Positions 34,299 to 44,403 of a stretch of 64,000 nucleotides of DNA are shown piece after piece (within the stretch, counting starts at the first letter, position 1; every line of letters begins with the position of its first letter). The translations under genes and the position numbers were made by a program. The notes under the pieces are model-generated. The model ran no database searches. It was not told where the DNA came from and was given only the letters and a program-made list of their open reading frames with translations. Origin of the DNA: Bacillus sp. FJAT-22090 (lineage in GTDB: Bacteria > Bacillota > Bacilli > Bacillales_A > Planococcaceae); assembly GCF_007676755.1 (NCBI RefSeq), contig NZ_VEBK01000008.1, positions 119,400 to 183,399 on the forward strand. Direction: 5' to 3'.

Positions 34299-34763
34299 AA
34301 TATTTCCCTCCCTATAGCAAGCATTCTTACTATTAACTAATTTGAATTTTTTTATACCCTTTATTTAACTAATTTAAACAAATCACTTGTGGTTCGTTTA
34401 AAAAATAGTGAAGTTTGGAAACTTGTAATTAGGGTATTAATAGTATAAAATACCTAATTTGATTGAGGGTCTTAGTATCTATACAATTTTAGTGTAGGAA
34501 TGGTTACTTTTGGATTCAATATTACATTTTTATAAAAGAGAGATTTAAAATAGACAATAATAAAAAGTAGTGATTAAATATTCCGACAGGACTGTTGTAC
34601 AAGAGAGTTATTTCTCACAAATAGAAATGATTTTATCCTTCCCGATTAAGTGGTATAAAAAACCTTTCTATCTTCTTCAATTATTATGTAAACATCTATT
34701 TTTAAAAATATACTCTTTATTGGATTAAGTTCTCTATCAATTAATATGGAAGGAAAATTTATT
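34299..34763. other. Intergenic region upstream of the PAS-GGDEF gene
   Basis: This AT-rich 465-base gap holds the tatA ribosome site and upstream region on the left and a rightward promoter at 34459-34487. That would leave a leader of about 270 bases before 34764. I looked for a c-di-GMP riboswitch and saw no GEMM-type core. No coding region is supported. Confidence 0.5.
34459..34487 (+). promoter_or_regulatory. Sigma-A-like promoter of the PAS-GGDEF gene
   Basis: TTGATT (34459-34464) and TACAAT (34482-34487) are separated by 17 bases, on the strand of the downstream gene. Confidence 0.5.
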
Positions 34764-36413
34764 ATGAAAAGATTATTTAATAGTATTTCTATTGATGTTT
34801 ATCGCTCTTTAATCGAAAATAATCCAGACGCAATTTTCTTATTAGATGAAAATGGAATAGTCTTGGACGTTAATAGTGCAGTTGCTACTATATTTGGCTA
34901 TTCTCACTCTGAAACAATAGATTTATATTATCCAGATATACTGATCCCAAATGTAGATTATAATGTCAAACAATTAATAGATAGCTCATGGAACGGGGAA
35001 TCTAGTGCCTACCAAGCAAACGCCTATCATAAAAATGGTTGTCTTCTTCATTTACATATTAAAAACGTGCCGATGCAAGAAGAGGGAAGAACGGTCGGTG
35101 TTATGGTTGTAGCCAAGGATGAAACGGAACTTTTTCAAATGCGCCTAGCATTACAAGAGACTTCTGAAAAGCTTAACTCTATATTTAATTCATCAGCGGA
35201 CGCAATAGATATTATAGATGTAAATGGAGATGTCTTAGCCGTGAATCCTGCATTCGAAAAAATGTATGGATGGGATAAAGAGGAGGTTATAGGGAGGCAG
35301 CTGCCGACAATTCCTAAGAGCCGTTGGAATGCGGCGGAAGAAAGACGTGAGAAAGCAATATTAGGAGAATATACAAAAGACCTAGAAGTGGATTGCTTAA
35401 AAAAAGATGGTACATCTATTGATGTTAGCATAACTGTCTCACCTCTCTTGGATAGCGAAGATAAAGTGGTTGGCTTCTTAGGGATATCCCGCGATATCAC
35501 GGAAAGAAAAATATTATTAGAGTCATTGATCCGTAGTGAAGAAAAGTACCGATTAATAGCAGACAATATGACAGATTTAGTTTCAATCATCGATCAAAAA
35601 GGAATGTTTAAGTATATTTCTCCATCTTTTCAATCCGTTTTAGGATTTCCTATAGAAGATTTGGAAGGTACAAAAACACGTGATCATGTGCATCCTGAGG
35701 ATTTACATCATATTATTCCCCGTTTTAGATCGCTATTAAGCACAGCTAGTTCAGAACGAGCAGAGTTTAGGATAAAGCATAAAACAAAGGGGTGGTTATG
35801 GGTAGAAGCTAAGGCAACTTTTTTTATGGATGAAGAACACGGTAACCCATTTTTGCTAGTCGTTTCCCGTGATATTGAAGAACGAAAAAAATTACAGGAA
35901 GAACTAAAATCTATGGCTTTTCATGATGGGCTAACAGGCTTACCGAATCGTAGACTGTTTGGACAAAAAATGAAACAAGCTATTAAAGAAGCGAAAAGAA
36001 ATAATCAGAAGTTTGCATTATTGTATATGGATATAGATAAATTTAAAAGGATAAATGACAACTTAGGGCATTCAATTGGAGATAAATTACTAAAGTTGTT
36101 TGGTGAAAGAGTTAGCACCTGCTTACGTGAAAGTGACATAATTGCACGACAAGGAGGGGATGAATTCACGGCTCTCCTACTCGATTTGAAGAATAGGGAA
36201 GACGCGCAAGTATGTGCCAAGAGGATATTGGAAAGTTTACAGCAAGAATGGATAATTGACAATCATACCTTCATAACCACTTCAAGTATCGGTATTGCCC
36301 TTTATCCAGATGACGGAATAGATATGGATACGTTGATGGTTCATGCGGATAAAGCCCTATACACCGCGAAAAAAAGCGGTCGTAACACATACCGACTATT
36401 TGATAACATATAA
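34764..36413 (+). CDS. Triple-PAS diguanylate cyclase
   Basis: This 549-residue soluble sensor has three PAS domains (about 15-130, 135-255, 260-380), two of which end in PAC-like segments (VVGFLGISRDITERK, LLVVSRDIEERKK). One GGDEF domain (about 385-548) follows. The active site is RQGGDEF, with HDGLTGLPNRR and YMDIDKFKRINDNLGH intact, so it should synthesise c-di-GMP. ATG 34764 has GGAAGGA eight bases upstream; ATG 34746 is less likely. It is the first gene of the c-di-GMP block. Confidence 0.86.
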   Translation: MKRLFNSISIDVYRSLIENNPDAIFLLDENGIVLDVNSAVATIFGYSHSETIDLYYPDILIPNVDYNVKQLIDSSWNGESSAYQANAYHKNGCLLHLHIKNVPMQEEGRTVGVMVVAKDETELFQMRLALQETSEKLNSIFNSSADAIDIIDVNGDVLAVNPAFEKMYGWDKEEVIGRQLPTIPKSRWNAAEERREKAILGEYTKDLEVDCLKKDGTSIDVSITVSPLLDSEDKVVGFLGISRDITERKILLESLIRSEEKYRLIADNMTDLVSIIDQKGMFKYISPSFQSVLGFPIEDLEGTKTRDHVHPEDLHHIIPRFRSLLSTASSERAEFRIKHKTKGWLWVEAKATFFMDEEHGNPFLLVVSRDIEERKKLQEELKSMAFHDGLTGLPNRRLFGQKMKQAIKEAKRNNQKFALLYMDIDKFKRINDNLGHSIGDKLLKLFGERVSTCLRESDIIARQGGDEFTALLLDLKNREDAQVCAKRILESLQQEWIIDNHTFITTSSIGIALYPDDGIDMDTLMVHADKALYTAKKSGRNTYRLFDNI

Positions 36414-36573
36414 CACTTTATAAATGGATGAAAGGTGTCGAAATAAATTGAATATTGTGTTAATATATATTTATAACTAGTCTTTAGACTTATAAAAAAG
36501 TATATTAATAGATATATTGTATTTATAAAAGTAATTTAGTTCCAAATTAAAATTAGAAAGGAGGTTTATTCAT

Positions 36574-38679
36574 ATGGTACAAAATTCTATTACTATTAAA
36601 GCAGAAACAATCGAGGAAGCTGTTCAAACTGCTCTTAATATTTTGCAATGTACGACCGATGATATTAATGTTCAAGTTGTAAAATCACCTTCGAAAAGTT
36701 TATTTGGATTACGAAAACGTTTGGCAGAAGTTAGTATAACAAAGATAAAATCAAATACTATTTCAATGGATAAAAAAAGAGAGGAAGAAAGGTCCGTTTT
36801 TTCCATAGATGATAGAGAAGTAGACAATCTAATTGATAAAATGGTCGACTTCGATTCTTTAGAGTACGGATTAAAGGATGTCATTACCCCAACTCTTTCC
36901 AAAAGTGAGGAGTCTATAGACATTCCTTTTGGGGCTTGGATACAAAATAATAAAGTGTATATACAGGAAAATGCTCAAAGACTGCCGATCATCGAAGCAG
37001 ATGAAACAGTGAAAGTTTTGGTTAATGGCGAAATATTAGTTAAACCACGTCTTGTTACTAGTAAAGACACGGTTAAGGTTATGTTGGAGAATGAAGTGAT
37101 TCCAGGAAGTTTTCGAATCGACTTAAAAGATAATAATATGATGGCTACTCTTTCAATTACTCATGGAAGGAAGATTACGAGGGAATTGGTAGAAGTGGAG
37201 CCACAAGAGCATCTCGTAATTCAAGCAAAGGAAACAGAATCCTTCTTTATAGATATTAAGCTAGAAAATATATTGCAAAGGTTGAAATCACTTAAAATTG
37301 AAAGAGGTATTATATATCCCGCTATTCAAGCCATGTTAAATGGAGAAAATGGAGAAGCAATTATAGCGAAAGGCATTTCCCCGCAAGAAGGATTAGACGG
37401 AGATATTGAAATACTTATTGATGGCTGGGGAGAAACGAACCTGGAAGGCGAAAACATACATCTCTCAGAAAAAGTTGACTTTAGGGAAGGTCGATCCATT
37501 CTAGCAGTAGAAGTAGGGCAAATTATGGCAAAAAGAATAGTAGCCATTCCAGGAACTCATGGGACAGATTTATTTGGTGGAGTAGTCCCTCCCAAACCTG
37601 TATATGAAGTTACGTTAAAGATGGGTAAATATGTAGAACAAAAAGATGATCATGTAGTAGCTCTTACTGCAGGTAGACCTTCCATTGAAACAAGGGGAAA
37701 ACTAGTAAAAATTGACGTTATAAAAGAGTATATTCACACGGGAGATGTTAGTTTGGAAAGTGGTAATATTCGCTTTCCAGGTGATGTCCTAATAAACGGA
37801 AATGTGTTAGATTCTATGTGTGTTGAGGCTGAAGGAAGAGTCTATATAAAAGGTACTGTAAATAGAGCGGTAGTACAATCAGGCCATTCTACTAGAATTG
37901 AACAAAATGTGTTTTCTTCCGAATTATCTGTTGGTAAAGTGAACCATGTGATCGCCTCATTGATTCTAGTTTTAGCAGAGTTATTGACATACTTAAATCA
38001 TATTTTAGGAGCAATCAATCAAATTTTAATAATTCGCCGTCAAAAAAATCCTAAAGAAGAAATGATGAAAGTTTCTTATCTGATACGTCTGTTATTAGAA
38101 AAAAAGTATGGAGATTTTCGAGACCTAGTAATGAGATTTTGTGACCTAATCGAACAGAATGAACCGCAATTGGACGAAGATTGGAAAATACTTTCTCAGA
38201 GTTTAAAAGAATATTTTATAACAGTATCTAAAGATCAAAACATTCAGTTGGGATCACTTGAGTCGCTTATAGAAAGTGTAAGAGATATGTATGAAACATA
38301 CTTTTTACCCCCGGAACTTAGAGTGGCAATAGAATTACCATATGGAATCAACTCTACCTTGTATTCAAGTGGAAATATTAACATATTTGGACAAGGTGTG
38401 TATCATTGCTCCTTGCATGCGGATCATAATGTTTACATTAAAGGTGTTTGCCGTGGAGGGACTATCTCTGCTGGAAATAATATCTTTCTTGATGAGGTTG
38501 GCTCTGAAAATGGAGGTAAAACAACTATTTCGGTGCCTGTGAATGGAGAAATACACATTAATTATGCTTATGCTGATACAGTCATACAAATAGGTAGGCG
38601 TATGCATACTTTTAAGCAAAGTACCGCAAATATCGCTGCTTTTTTGGATACTGAAGGAAATTTACAGTTATATAAATAG
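36574..38679 (+). CDS. FapA family protein (DUF342) with N-terminal Jag_N domain
   Basis: This 701-residue protein has a Jag_N-type domain at 1-58 (ETIEEAVQTALNILQ, then SLFGLRKRLAEV), a linker, and the DUF342/FapA beta-rich region (about 115-470) with a long helical insert (about 455-580). Further beta-helix-like repeats (SSGNINIFG, LHADHNVYIKGVCRGG) lie near the C-terminus. Bactofilin-like scaffolds share this repeat style. FapA affects flagellar assembly in Vibrio and polymer-forming roles are suspected elsewhere. It is flanked by two c-di-GMP enzymes and has an AAAGGAGG ribosome site. Confidence 0.8.
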   Translation: MVQNSITIKAETIEEAVQTALNILQCTTDDINVQVVKSPSKSLFGLRKRLAEVSITKIKSNTISMDKKREEERSVFSIDDREVDNLIDKMVDFDSLEYGLKDVITPTLSKSEESIDIPFGAWIQNNKVYIQENAQRLPIIEADETVKVLVNGEILVKPRLVTSKDTVKVMLENEVIPGSFRIDLKDNNMMATLSITHGRKITRELVEVEPQEHLVIQAKETESFFIDIKLENILQRLKSLKIERGIIYPAIQAMLNGENGEAIIAKGISPQEGLDGDIEILIDGWGETNLEGENIHLSEKVDFREGRSILAVEVGQIMAKRIVAIPGTHGTDLFGGVVPPKPVYEVTLKMGKYVEQKDDHVVALTAGRPSIETRGKLVKIDVIKEYIHTGDVSLESGNIRFPGDVLINGNVLDSMCVEAEGRVYIKGTVNRAVVQSGHSTRIEQNVFSSELSVGKVNHVIASLILVLAELLTYLNHILGAINQILIIRRQKNPKEEMMKVSYLIRLLLEKKYGDFRDLVMRFCDLIEQNEPQLDEDWKILSQSLKEYFITVSKDQNIQLGSLESLIESVRDMYETYFLPPELRVAIELPYGINSTLYSSGNINIFGQGVYHCSLHADHNVYIKGVCRGGTISAGNNIFLDEVGSENGGKTTISVPVNGEIHINYAYADTVIQIGRRMHTFKQSTANIAAFLDTEGNLQLYK

Positions 38680-38723
38680 TTCGCATCAATAGAGTTGCGC
38701 TAAAAAGAAAAGAGGAGAGAAGA

Positions 38724-40733
38724 ATGTATAAAAAAATAATTGATTCGTTGCAAGACTCTATAGCACTTATAAATGTTGATGGCGAAATTATAGTTACAAA
38801 TAAATCATGGCAAAAATTTTGCAAGGAGACTAAGGGATGCCTTAAGGATGCTGATATCGCGGGTATAAATTACTTAGACATTTTATCAAGTTCCAATTAC
38901 CTGGAAGAATATAATGGAATATTGGCAGTATTAAAAGGGGAGATTCCTTTTTTCCGCACTACTTATACATGCTTATCTCAGAATTGGTACACCAAGATAG
39001 TAAACCCTCTTATAGAGAAAGGTAAAGTTACAGGAGCGACAATTACCCGTAAAGATATAAGCGAATATGAAAAGGAACGTATAGAAATATATGCTGATTT
39101 AGAAAACATGTCTGATGCATTTTTAACAGTAGACAAGGACTGGCAAATTACTTATATAAATAAAGAGGCAGAAAAGTTATTGTCTGCTCCTAAAGCGGAG
39201 TTATTGGGAGAAGACTTATGGGAAGTTTACCCAGACGCTATCGACTCGATATTTAATAAAAGTTATTCAAAAACGATGAATGAGCGTGTCGAGACCCGTT
39301 TTGAAGCATATTACGATCCCTTAAAAACCTGGTTTGAAATATATGCTTACCCAAAAGAAAACGGGGGGATATCGATATACTTTAATAATATTAATGAAAA
39401 AAAAGTGAAAGAAGATAAACTATGGAATACTGCTCACCATGATCATCTAACAGAAATGCCGAATAGATTACTATTACTCAAAAGATTAGAGAAGAGAATA
39501 GTAGAACAGGATCCATTTGTATTGTTTTTTTTAGATTTGAACAATTTTAAACATGTTAACGATGCTTACGGTCATGAAATGGGTGATATTCTATTATTAG
39601 AAATCGCTAGTAGGCTTAAACGGGACCTTTCTGATAAATTTTTTATTTCTCGATATGGAGGAGATGAATTTGTGCTTTGCACTACATATATAGATGATTT
39701 TCAAGTTCAAAGCGACGCATATCGTATTTTGTCTGCTATTGAAAAGCCGTTTAATAATCCCAAATTACCTCCATTGAATATAACAGCAAGCATAGGGATA
39801 AGTTTGTTTCCGGAAAATGGAGACTCCGCGGACTCTTTGATCACAGCTGCGGACATTGCAATGTACGAAGCGAAAAAAATAAAAGGCGATCAATGGATAA
39901 GATATGAAAGTGTAATGTCTAAGTCACTGAATAGGCGTCTTATTATTGAAAAAAGTCTAAAGGAAGCAATTTTAACAAATGCCTATTACACTGTTTTCCA
40001 GCCACAAGTAAATATTTTAGAAAACGAAATTATAGGGATTGAAGTATTATCACGGTGGAAGCATCCTGAGTTAGGTTTCATTTCGCCGGATGAATTTATT
40101 ACTATCGCGGAGGAGACTGGACAGATTCGAATGCTCACGGAGCATATAATTGATACTTCCTTACTAATGTACAATAAATGGAAAAAGGTAAGTGGATACA
40201 ATGGTGGAATTTCGATCAATGTCTCTTCATCTTTATTGAACGAGCCGTCATTTGTTTCATTTCTTATGTATCAATTGGAGAAACATTCAATTCCTCGAGG
40301 GATATTAGAGATAGAAATCACAGAAAATGTGCAAATTTTTTCTTCTTCTATTATTACTCATCATATGCATGATATACAGAAGGCAGGTATTCGCATAGCT
40401 ATTGATGATTTTGGAGTTGGTTATTCGAACTTATCCTATATAAATAATTTGCCAATATCCAAAATTAAAATAGATAAGTTTTTTACCAATTGTATTGGAG
40501 AAAATGCGAAAGGGGAAGCTATTCTTCAAGCAATTATAGTACTTGCTAATAATTTGAAAATGGATGTACTTGCCGAAGGGGTAGAGACGGAGAAACAAAG
40601 GAACTTCCTGAAAGCTAATAATTGCTCTTTAGTCCAAGGATTTTTTTACGATATGCCACTAAATGAGGATCAATTTAGTTATAGATTACAGCAATTCGGT
40701 ATTAAATATCCTGCAAAACAAAAGGGCATTTAA
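38724..40733 (+). CDS. PAS-PAS-GGDEF-EAL dual-domain c-di-GMP protein
   Basis: This 669-residue protein has two PAS domains (1-120, about 125-225), a GGDEF domain (about 230-395, motif RYGGDEF) and an EAL domain (about 405-665). EAL catalytic residues are present: E in EVLSRW, N in INVSSSLL, E in EIEITEN, DD in IDDFGVGYSNL, K in IKIDKFF, and E in LAEGVE. The signature triplet itself is EVL. Both activities are therefore possible. It is 44 bases after fapA-like with an AGAGGAGAGAAG ribosome site. Confidence 0.88.
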   Translation: MYKKIIDSLQDSIALINVDGEIIVTNKSWQKFCKETKGCLKDADIAGINYLDILSSSNYLEEYNGILAVLKGEIPFFRTTYTCLSQNWYTKIVNPLIEKGKVTGATITRKDISEYEKERIEIYADLENMSDAFLTVDKDWQITYINKEAEKLLSAPKAELLGEDLWEVYPDAIDSIFNKSYSKTMNERVETRFEAYYDPLKTWFEIYAYPKENGGISIYFNNINEKKVKEDKLWNTAHHDHLTEMPNRLLLLKRLEKRIVEQDPFVLFFLDLNNFKHVNDAYGHEMGDILLLEIASRLKRDLSDKFFISRYGGDEFVLCTTYIDDFQVQSDAYRILSAIEKPFNNPKLPPLNITASIGISLFPENGDSADSLITAADIAMYEAKKIKGDQWIRYESVMSKSLNRRLIIEKSLKEAILTNAYYTVFQPQVNILENEIIGIEVLSRWKHPELGFISPDEFITIAEETGQIRMLTEHIIDTSLLMYNKWKKVSGYNGGISINVSSSLLNEPSFVSFLMYQLEKHSIPRGILEIEITENVQIFSSSIITHHMHDIQKAGIRIAIDDFGVGYSNLSYINNLPISKIKIDKFFTNCIGENAKGEAILQAIIVLANNLKMDVLAEGVETEKQRNFLKANNCSLVQGFFYDMPLNEDQFSYRLQQFGIKYPAKQKGI

Positions 40734-40741
40734 TTTAACTA

Positions 40742-40783
40742 AAGGAGCCAGCTATCACAAAAAATAGCTGGCTCCTTCTATTT
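40742..40783. terminator. Bidirectional terminator between the EAL gene and tatA paralogue 2
   Basis: A 13-bp stem AAGGAGCCAGCTA/TAGCTGGCTCCTT with a 10-base loop is flanked by A/T-rich sequence. It serves both convergent genes. Confidence 0.8.
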
Positions 40784-40988
40784 AGTTTTTCTTTTCAAGT
40801 TCAATTTCTTTTGCTTCTAATTTAGCTTCCTCTTTTTCTTCATCATTTATAATATCCCGTGTCGAGGTTTTAAATTCTTTTAACGTTTGTCCAACTGCTC
40901 TACCTAGTTGAGGAAGCTTTGATGGGCCAAAGATAACTAAAGCAATTATTAATACGAGTATTAACCCTGGTATTCCTATATTTGGCAT
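40782..40988 (-). CDS. tatA: Twin-arginine translocase subunit TatA, paralogue 2
   Basis: This 68-residue TatA is nearly identical in its first 43 residues to the paralogue at 34098-34298 (same [15 protein letters not shown] hinge) but has a different Glu/Lys-rich tail. The N-terminal helix and hinge needed for pore formation are intact. No tatC is adjacent. The ATG at 40988 has a GAAGGAGGAAA ribosome site. Confidence 0.92.
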   Translation of the reverse strand: MPNIGIPGLILVLIIALVIFGPSKLPQLGRAVGQTLKEFKTSTRDIINDEEKEEAKLEAKEIELEKKN

Positions 40989-41297
40989 GGAATTTCCTCC
41001 TTCTCTTTTTAGATCCCTCTAAATATAACATACTTAGCAAGAAAATGAGAACGACGAGCATTCGGATAAATGTTGCAGTTCTTTAATTTAAAATAATCCT
41101 AGGTTTCTATTCATACGACAAATTTATCGAATGTGTTGTGTGGATTTAAATTCCTTTCTTTTAATTCTTTTTCATTCACTACGTCTCTAGCCCTACTAGT
41201 TTTCCTTCTAGAGCCCGTTTGGAAAAATGCTCTTTTGGGAGATGATTAGAACAACAGATTGAGGGGCAAAATGCTTCTTATGAACGAGGTGAACGAG
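40989..41297. other. Intergenic region with no recognised feature
   Basis: This 309-base gap between divergent genes holds the tatA ribosome site at its left edge and AT-rich sequence. A CTAGTTTTCCTTCTAG half-palindrome near 41196 has no clear meaning. Confidence 0.4.
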
Positions 41298-41888
41298 ATG
41301 GAGAAAACCATTTATATTGTTTTGTCTAATACAGGGACATTATTTTCAAAAGCGATCGGTATGTATACAAGAAAAGAAATGAATCATGCATCCGTCGCTT
41401 TTGATGAAGAATTGAGTGAGATGTATAGTTTTGGAAGAAAAAATAAGAATAATCCTTTTAAAGGAGGATTTATCAAAGAAGAGCCATCAGAAGGACTTTT
41501 GGCAAAAGCAACATGTGCAATTTATAAATGCCAAGTTTCCATCAAGGAGTATAATCGAATGCGTAATAAAATTCGTTGTATGGAACACCAAAAAGAATTG
41601 TATAGGTATAATTTAATCGGATTATTTGGTGTGGCGATGAATATTAAAATTGAACGAGAAAATGCTTTTTTTTGTTCTCAATTCGTGGCAACAATTATGA
41701 ATGAATGTCCATCTTCCAAGTTGCAAATTGCACCTTGCCTAGTACAACCGCACCATTTTGAGCAACTTTCTTCTTTAAATCTTTTGTACAAGGGAGATTT
41801 ACGCACGTATTTATATAGCAAAAGAGGAATAGAGGAAAGAGTTCAAGAGAATGCCTGGAAACGTTTAGCATTTCAAATGCTTGGTTAA
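41298..41888 (+). CDS. Permuted NlpC/P60 (YiiX-like) papain-fold protein
   Basis: This 196-residue protein has His in NHASVAFD (about 28-35) preceding Cys in FFCSQFVATI (about 117-126). That is the order seen in permuted NlpC/P60 or YiiX/CEBP1-type peptidases and amidases. No signal peptide is present. ATG 41298 follows GAGGTG by seven bases; ATG 41259 lacks a site. Cell-wall or lipid-amide hydrolysis is the usual role in this superfamily, but the substrate is unknown. Confidence 0.7.
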   Translation: MEKTIYIVLSNTGTLFSKAIGMYTRKEMNHASVAFDEELSEMYSFGRKNKNNPFKGGFIKEEPSEGLLAKATCAIYKCQVSIKEYNRMRNKIRCMEHQKELYRYNLIGLFGVAMNIKIERENAFFCSQFVATIMNECPSSKLQIAPCLVQPHHFEQLSSLNLLYKGDLRTYLYSKRGIEERVQENAWKRLAFQMLG

Positions 41889-41968
41889 ACCTGTTTCTAT
41901 TAAAAGCTTTGCTTATCTTCCATGGTAACTATGTAGATTGTTAAAAGAGGCATCTTCTTTACGAATGT

Positions 41969-41983
41969 TTATATTAATTGTAA
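41969..41983. promoter_or_regulatory. PerR box-like operator upstream of catalase
   Basis: TTATATTAATTGTAA matches the PerR consensus TTATAATNATTATAA at 12 of 14 defined positions. It lies 52 bases before the catalase start, in keeping with peroxide-inducible control. Confidence 0.6.
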
Positions 41984-42034
41984 ATGGACAGAATAAGGAG
42001 GAAGTAGAATCTAGGATATTTAGGAGGATACAGA

Positions 42035-43630
42035 GTGACAAAAGAGCAATCTAACTTTGAAACGAATATGGAAGATGAAGATACGTTAACCAATAGGCAA
42101 GGACATCCAATTACAAACAATCAACATATGAGAACAGTAGGAAATCGAGGGCCTGCCACTTTAGAAAACTATGATTTTATAGAGAAAATTAGTCATTTTG
42201 ACAGAGAACGTGTTCCAGAACGAGTAGTCCATGCCCGTGGAGCTGGAGCACATGGTTATTTTGAGGCGTATGGTGCTGCTGGGCATGAGGAAATTTCCAA
42301 ATACACGCGTGCAAAACTATTTCAGGAAAAAGGAAAACGAACCCCTGTTTTTGTCCGATTTTCCTCTGTTATTCATGGTGGGCATTCTCCAGAAACATTG
42401 CGTGATCCACGTGGTTTTGCTGTGAAATTTTACACGGAGGATGGTAACTGGGATCTGGTAGGAAACAATTTAAAGATCTTCTTTATTCGTGATGCGATTA
42501 AATTTCCAGACATGATTCATGCATTTAAGCCCGACCCTGTTACAAATATTCAAGATTCCGAGCGTTTTTTCGATTTTTGTGCCAGTTCTCCTGAAACGTT
42601 TCATATGGTCACATTTGTTTACTCACCATGGGGGATCCCAGCAAACTACCGAATGATGCAAGGCTCAGGTGTGAATACGTATAAATGGGTCAACAAAGAA
42701 GGAGAAGCAGTACTAGTAAAATATCACTGGGAGCCTAAGCAAGGTATTCGGAATTTAACACAAACGGAAGCAGAAGAGATACAGGCGAAAAATTTTAATC
42801 ATGCAACGCAAGATTTATATGATGCGATAGAAAAGGGAGATTTTCCAGAATGGGAGTTGCTCGTCCAAATTATGAGCGATGATGAACATCCCGAGTTGGA
42901 TTTCGATCCATTAGATGACACGAAACTGTGGCCGGAAGATAAGTTTCCTTGGATGGCCGTTGGTAAAATGGTTTTGGATAGAAATCCGGAAGACTATTTT
43001 ACGGAAGTGGAGCAGGCTGCTTTTGGAACAGGTGTATTGGTTGATGGACTTGATTTTTCAGATGATAAAATGTTGCAAGGTCGAACTTTTTCTTATTCCG
43101 ATACACAGCGTCATCGAGTGGGGGCAAACTATTTACAGCTGCCAATCAATGCACCAAAAAAACGAGTTGCGACTAACCAAAGTGGAGGGCAAATGCAATA
43201 TAAATTGGACCGGGCTCCTTTTCAAAATCCCCATATAAATTATGAGCCTTCTATATTAGATGGTTTAAAAGAAGCGAGGCAATTAGGAAAAGAATATACT
43301 CCGATGATTAAGGGAAACTTAGTACGCCAATCGATAGACAGACAAAGCAATACAAAACAAGCGGGAGAGACGTATCGTAATTTTGAGCAATGGGAGAAGG
43401 CGGAACTCATAGCCAATCTAGTAAATGACTTGTCTAGCTGCGATAAACGAATTCAAGATAAAATGATTGCTTTAGCAGAAGAAGCGGACGAGGATTATGG
43501 ACGCCATTTAAAAGAAGGACTGGCCCATGTGGAAAAAGGTGGATCAAGTAGCAAACCACTTGGAAATCGAGACGGAGACCAAGCTCCTAAAGATGCAGTT
43601 CAAAAGAGTAACGAAGCAGAACCATATTAA
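42035..43630 (+). CDS. katA: Catalase (heme, clade 3-type small subunit)
   Basis: This 531-residue monofunctional heme catalase breaks down hydrogen peroxide. The active-site His is in [12 protein letters not shown] (about residues 63-74), the Asn in [11 protein letters not shown] (about 143-153), and the proximal heme Tyr in [12 protein letters not shown] (about 348-359). The GTG start has a TAGGAGGAT ribosome site. A C-terminal hydrophilic extension ([18 protein letters not shown]) is longer than in the 483-residue KatA of B. subtilis. Regulation by PerR is suggested by the upstream box. Which Bacillus catalase is the orthologue is not settled. Confidence 0.92.
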   Translation: MTKEQSNFETNMEDEDTLTNRQGHPITNNQHMRTVGNRGPATLENYDFIEKISHFDRERVPERVVHARGAGAHGYFEAYGAAGHEEISKYTRAKLFQEKGKRTPVFVRFSSVIHGGHSPETLRDPRGFAVKFYTEDGNWDLVGNNLKIFFIRDAIKFPDMIHAFKPDPVTNIQDSERFFDFCASSPETFHMVTFVYSPWGIPANYRMMQGSGVNTYKWVNKEGEAVLVKYHWEPKQGIRNLTQTEAEEIQAKNFNHATQDLYDAIEKGDFPEWELLVQIMSDDEHPELDFDPLDDTKLWPEDKFPWMAVGKMVLDRNPEDYFTEVEQAAFGTGVLVDGLDFSDDKMLQGRTFSYSDTQRHRVGANYLQLPINAPKKRVATNQSGGQMQYKLDRAPFQNPHINYEPSILDGLKEARQLGKEYTPMIKGNLVRQSIDRQSNTKQAGETYRNFEQWEKAELIANLVNDLSSCDKRIQDKMIALAEEADEDYGRHLKEGLAHVEKGGSSSKPLGNRDGDQAPKDAVQKSNEAEPY

Positions 43631-43636
43631 GAGCAG

Positions 43637-43671
43637 ACCCCACTTTCAAGAGTTATAGGAAGTGGGGTTTG
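43637..43671 (+). terminator. Intrinsic terminator after catalase
   Basis: The 9-bp stem ACCCCACTT/AAGTGGGGT with a 14-base loop is followed by TTT. Confidence 0.75.
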
Positions 43672-43700
43672 TCGCGTTCAAAGGAGGTGAGTCGTATTAG

Positions 43701-44201
43701 AGGGATAGCGTATTTTAATCGGTGACCGCTTGGATTTCCACTGCAGGACAGACGCTTTCCGTCGGGTGAGCGATGAGCCTTCACCGCCCTTCAGCTTCAA
43801 TCCATCCAAATAGAAGCTTTTATCTGTATTTATTAGCCATTAAAAGTGAGGAAATGGCTTAGCGAGACCAAATAGCTCGGGAAAGCAACCAGTTCAATAG
43901 GCAACGCAACCAGTATGAGCGTGAAAGCAACCAAATTGGCAACGAGCGCAACCAATTCTCCAAGTAAAGGCTAGCGGACACTGATTGCCATGCACTTTAC
44001 TTGAAGTCTCCGCTTAATTTTCATGGATTAGATCGTCCATTAAATTTGCGCAACATCTCAGTCGTTACTCGCAACATTATGAATGGACGGAACTTTATGC
44101 TTGGATGCTGACTCGTTATGCTCGGATAGCTCCTTTTTATGCTCGTATAACAGCACCCTTTGCTCGGAGCAGAGGTAACTAATTTAAGACACATACTCCC
44201 T
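43701..44201 (+). mobile_element. Dispersed MITE-like element, copy 2 (about 501 bp)
   Basis: The element has the same layout as copy 1. It starts AGGGATAGCGT and ends ACACATACTCCCT, with a GC-rich module shortened near 43790, and shares TTTATCTGTATTTATTAGCC. The 21-bp repeats lie at 43863-43967. The distal part resembles copy 3 more than copy 1 (TTATGCTCGGATAGC, CTCGGAGCAGAGGTAACT). The heptad frame is broken by TAA after the fifth repeat. Confidence 0.7.
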
Positions 44202-44295
44202 ATAAGATGTCTTATTTTAGTTTAATATTCCATTTGAATATATTGACACCTTTATTTGCTCCTTTAAAATGAGTTATATAAGGGAGTGTTGAACG

Positions 44296-44403
44296 ATGGG
44301 GTTAATTGGATATGCAGTAATTACACTTGCGATATTGTTTGGATTATTTGTTCTTGCCATTGCACTATTTGTTTTGTTGAAAATGACGGAAAATAAAAGG
44401 TGA
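44296..44403 (+). CDS. 35-residue single-span membrane protein
   Basis: ATG 44296 to TGA 44401-44403 encodes a 35-residue peptide, almost all of it one hydrophobic helix (about 5-28, Y-A-V-I-T-L-A-I-L-F-G-L-F) followed by a basic tail K-M-T-E-N-K-R. A GGGAG ribosome site lies nine bases upstream and a perfect-looking terminator overlaps the stop, so it looks like a genuine small gene. No family is recognised. It could be a regulatory membrane peptide or a toxin-like peptide. Confidence 0.55.
   Translation: MGLIGYAVITLAILFGLFVLAIALFVLLKMTENKR

Noticed and set aside
34299..34763. c-di-GMP riboswitch upstream of the PAS-GGDEF gene
   Set aside because: No GEMM-type conserved core was seen; only AT-rich sequence and a promoter.
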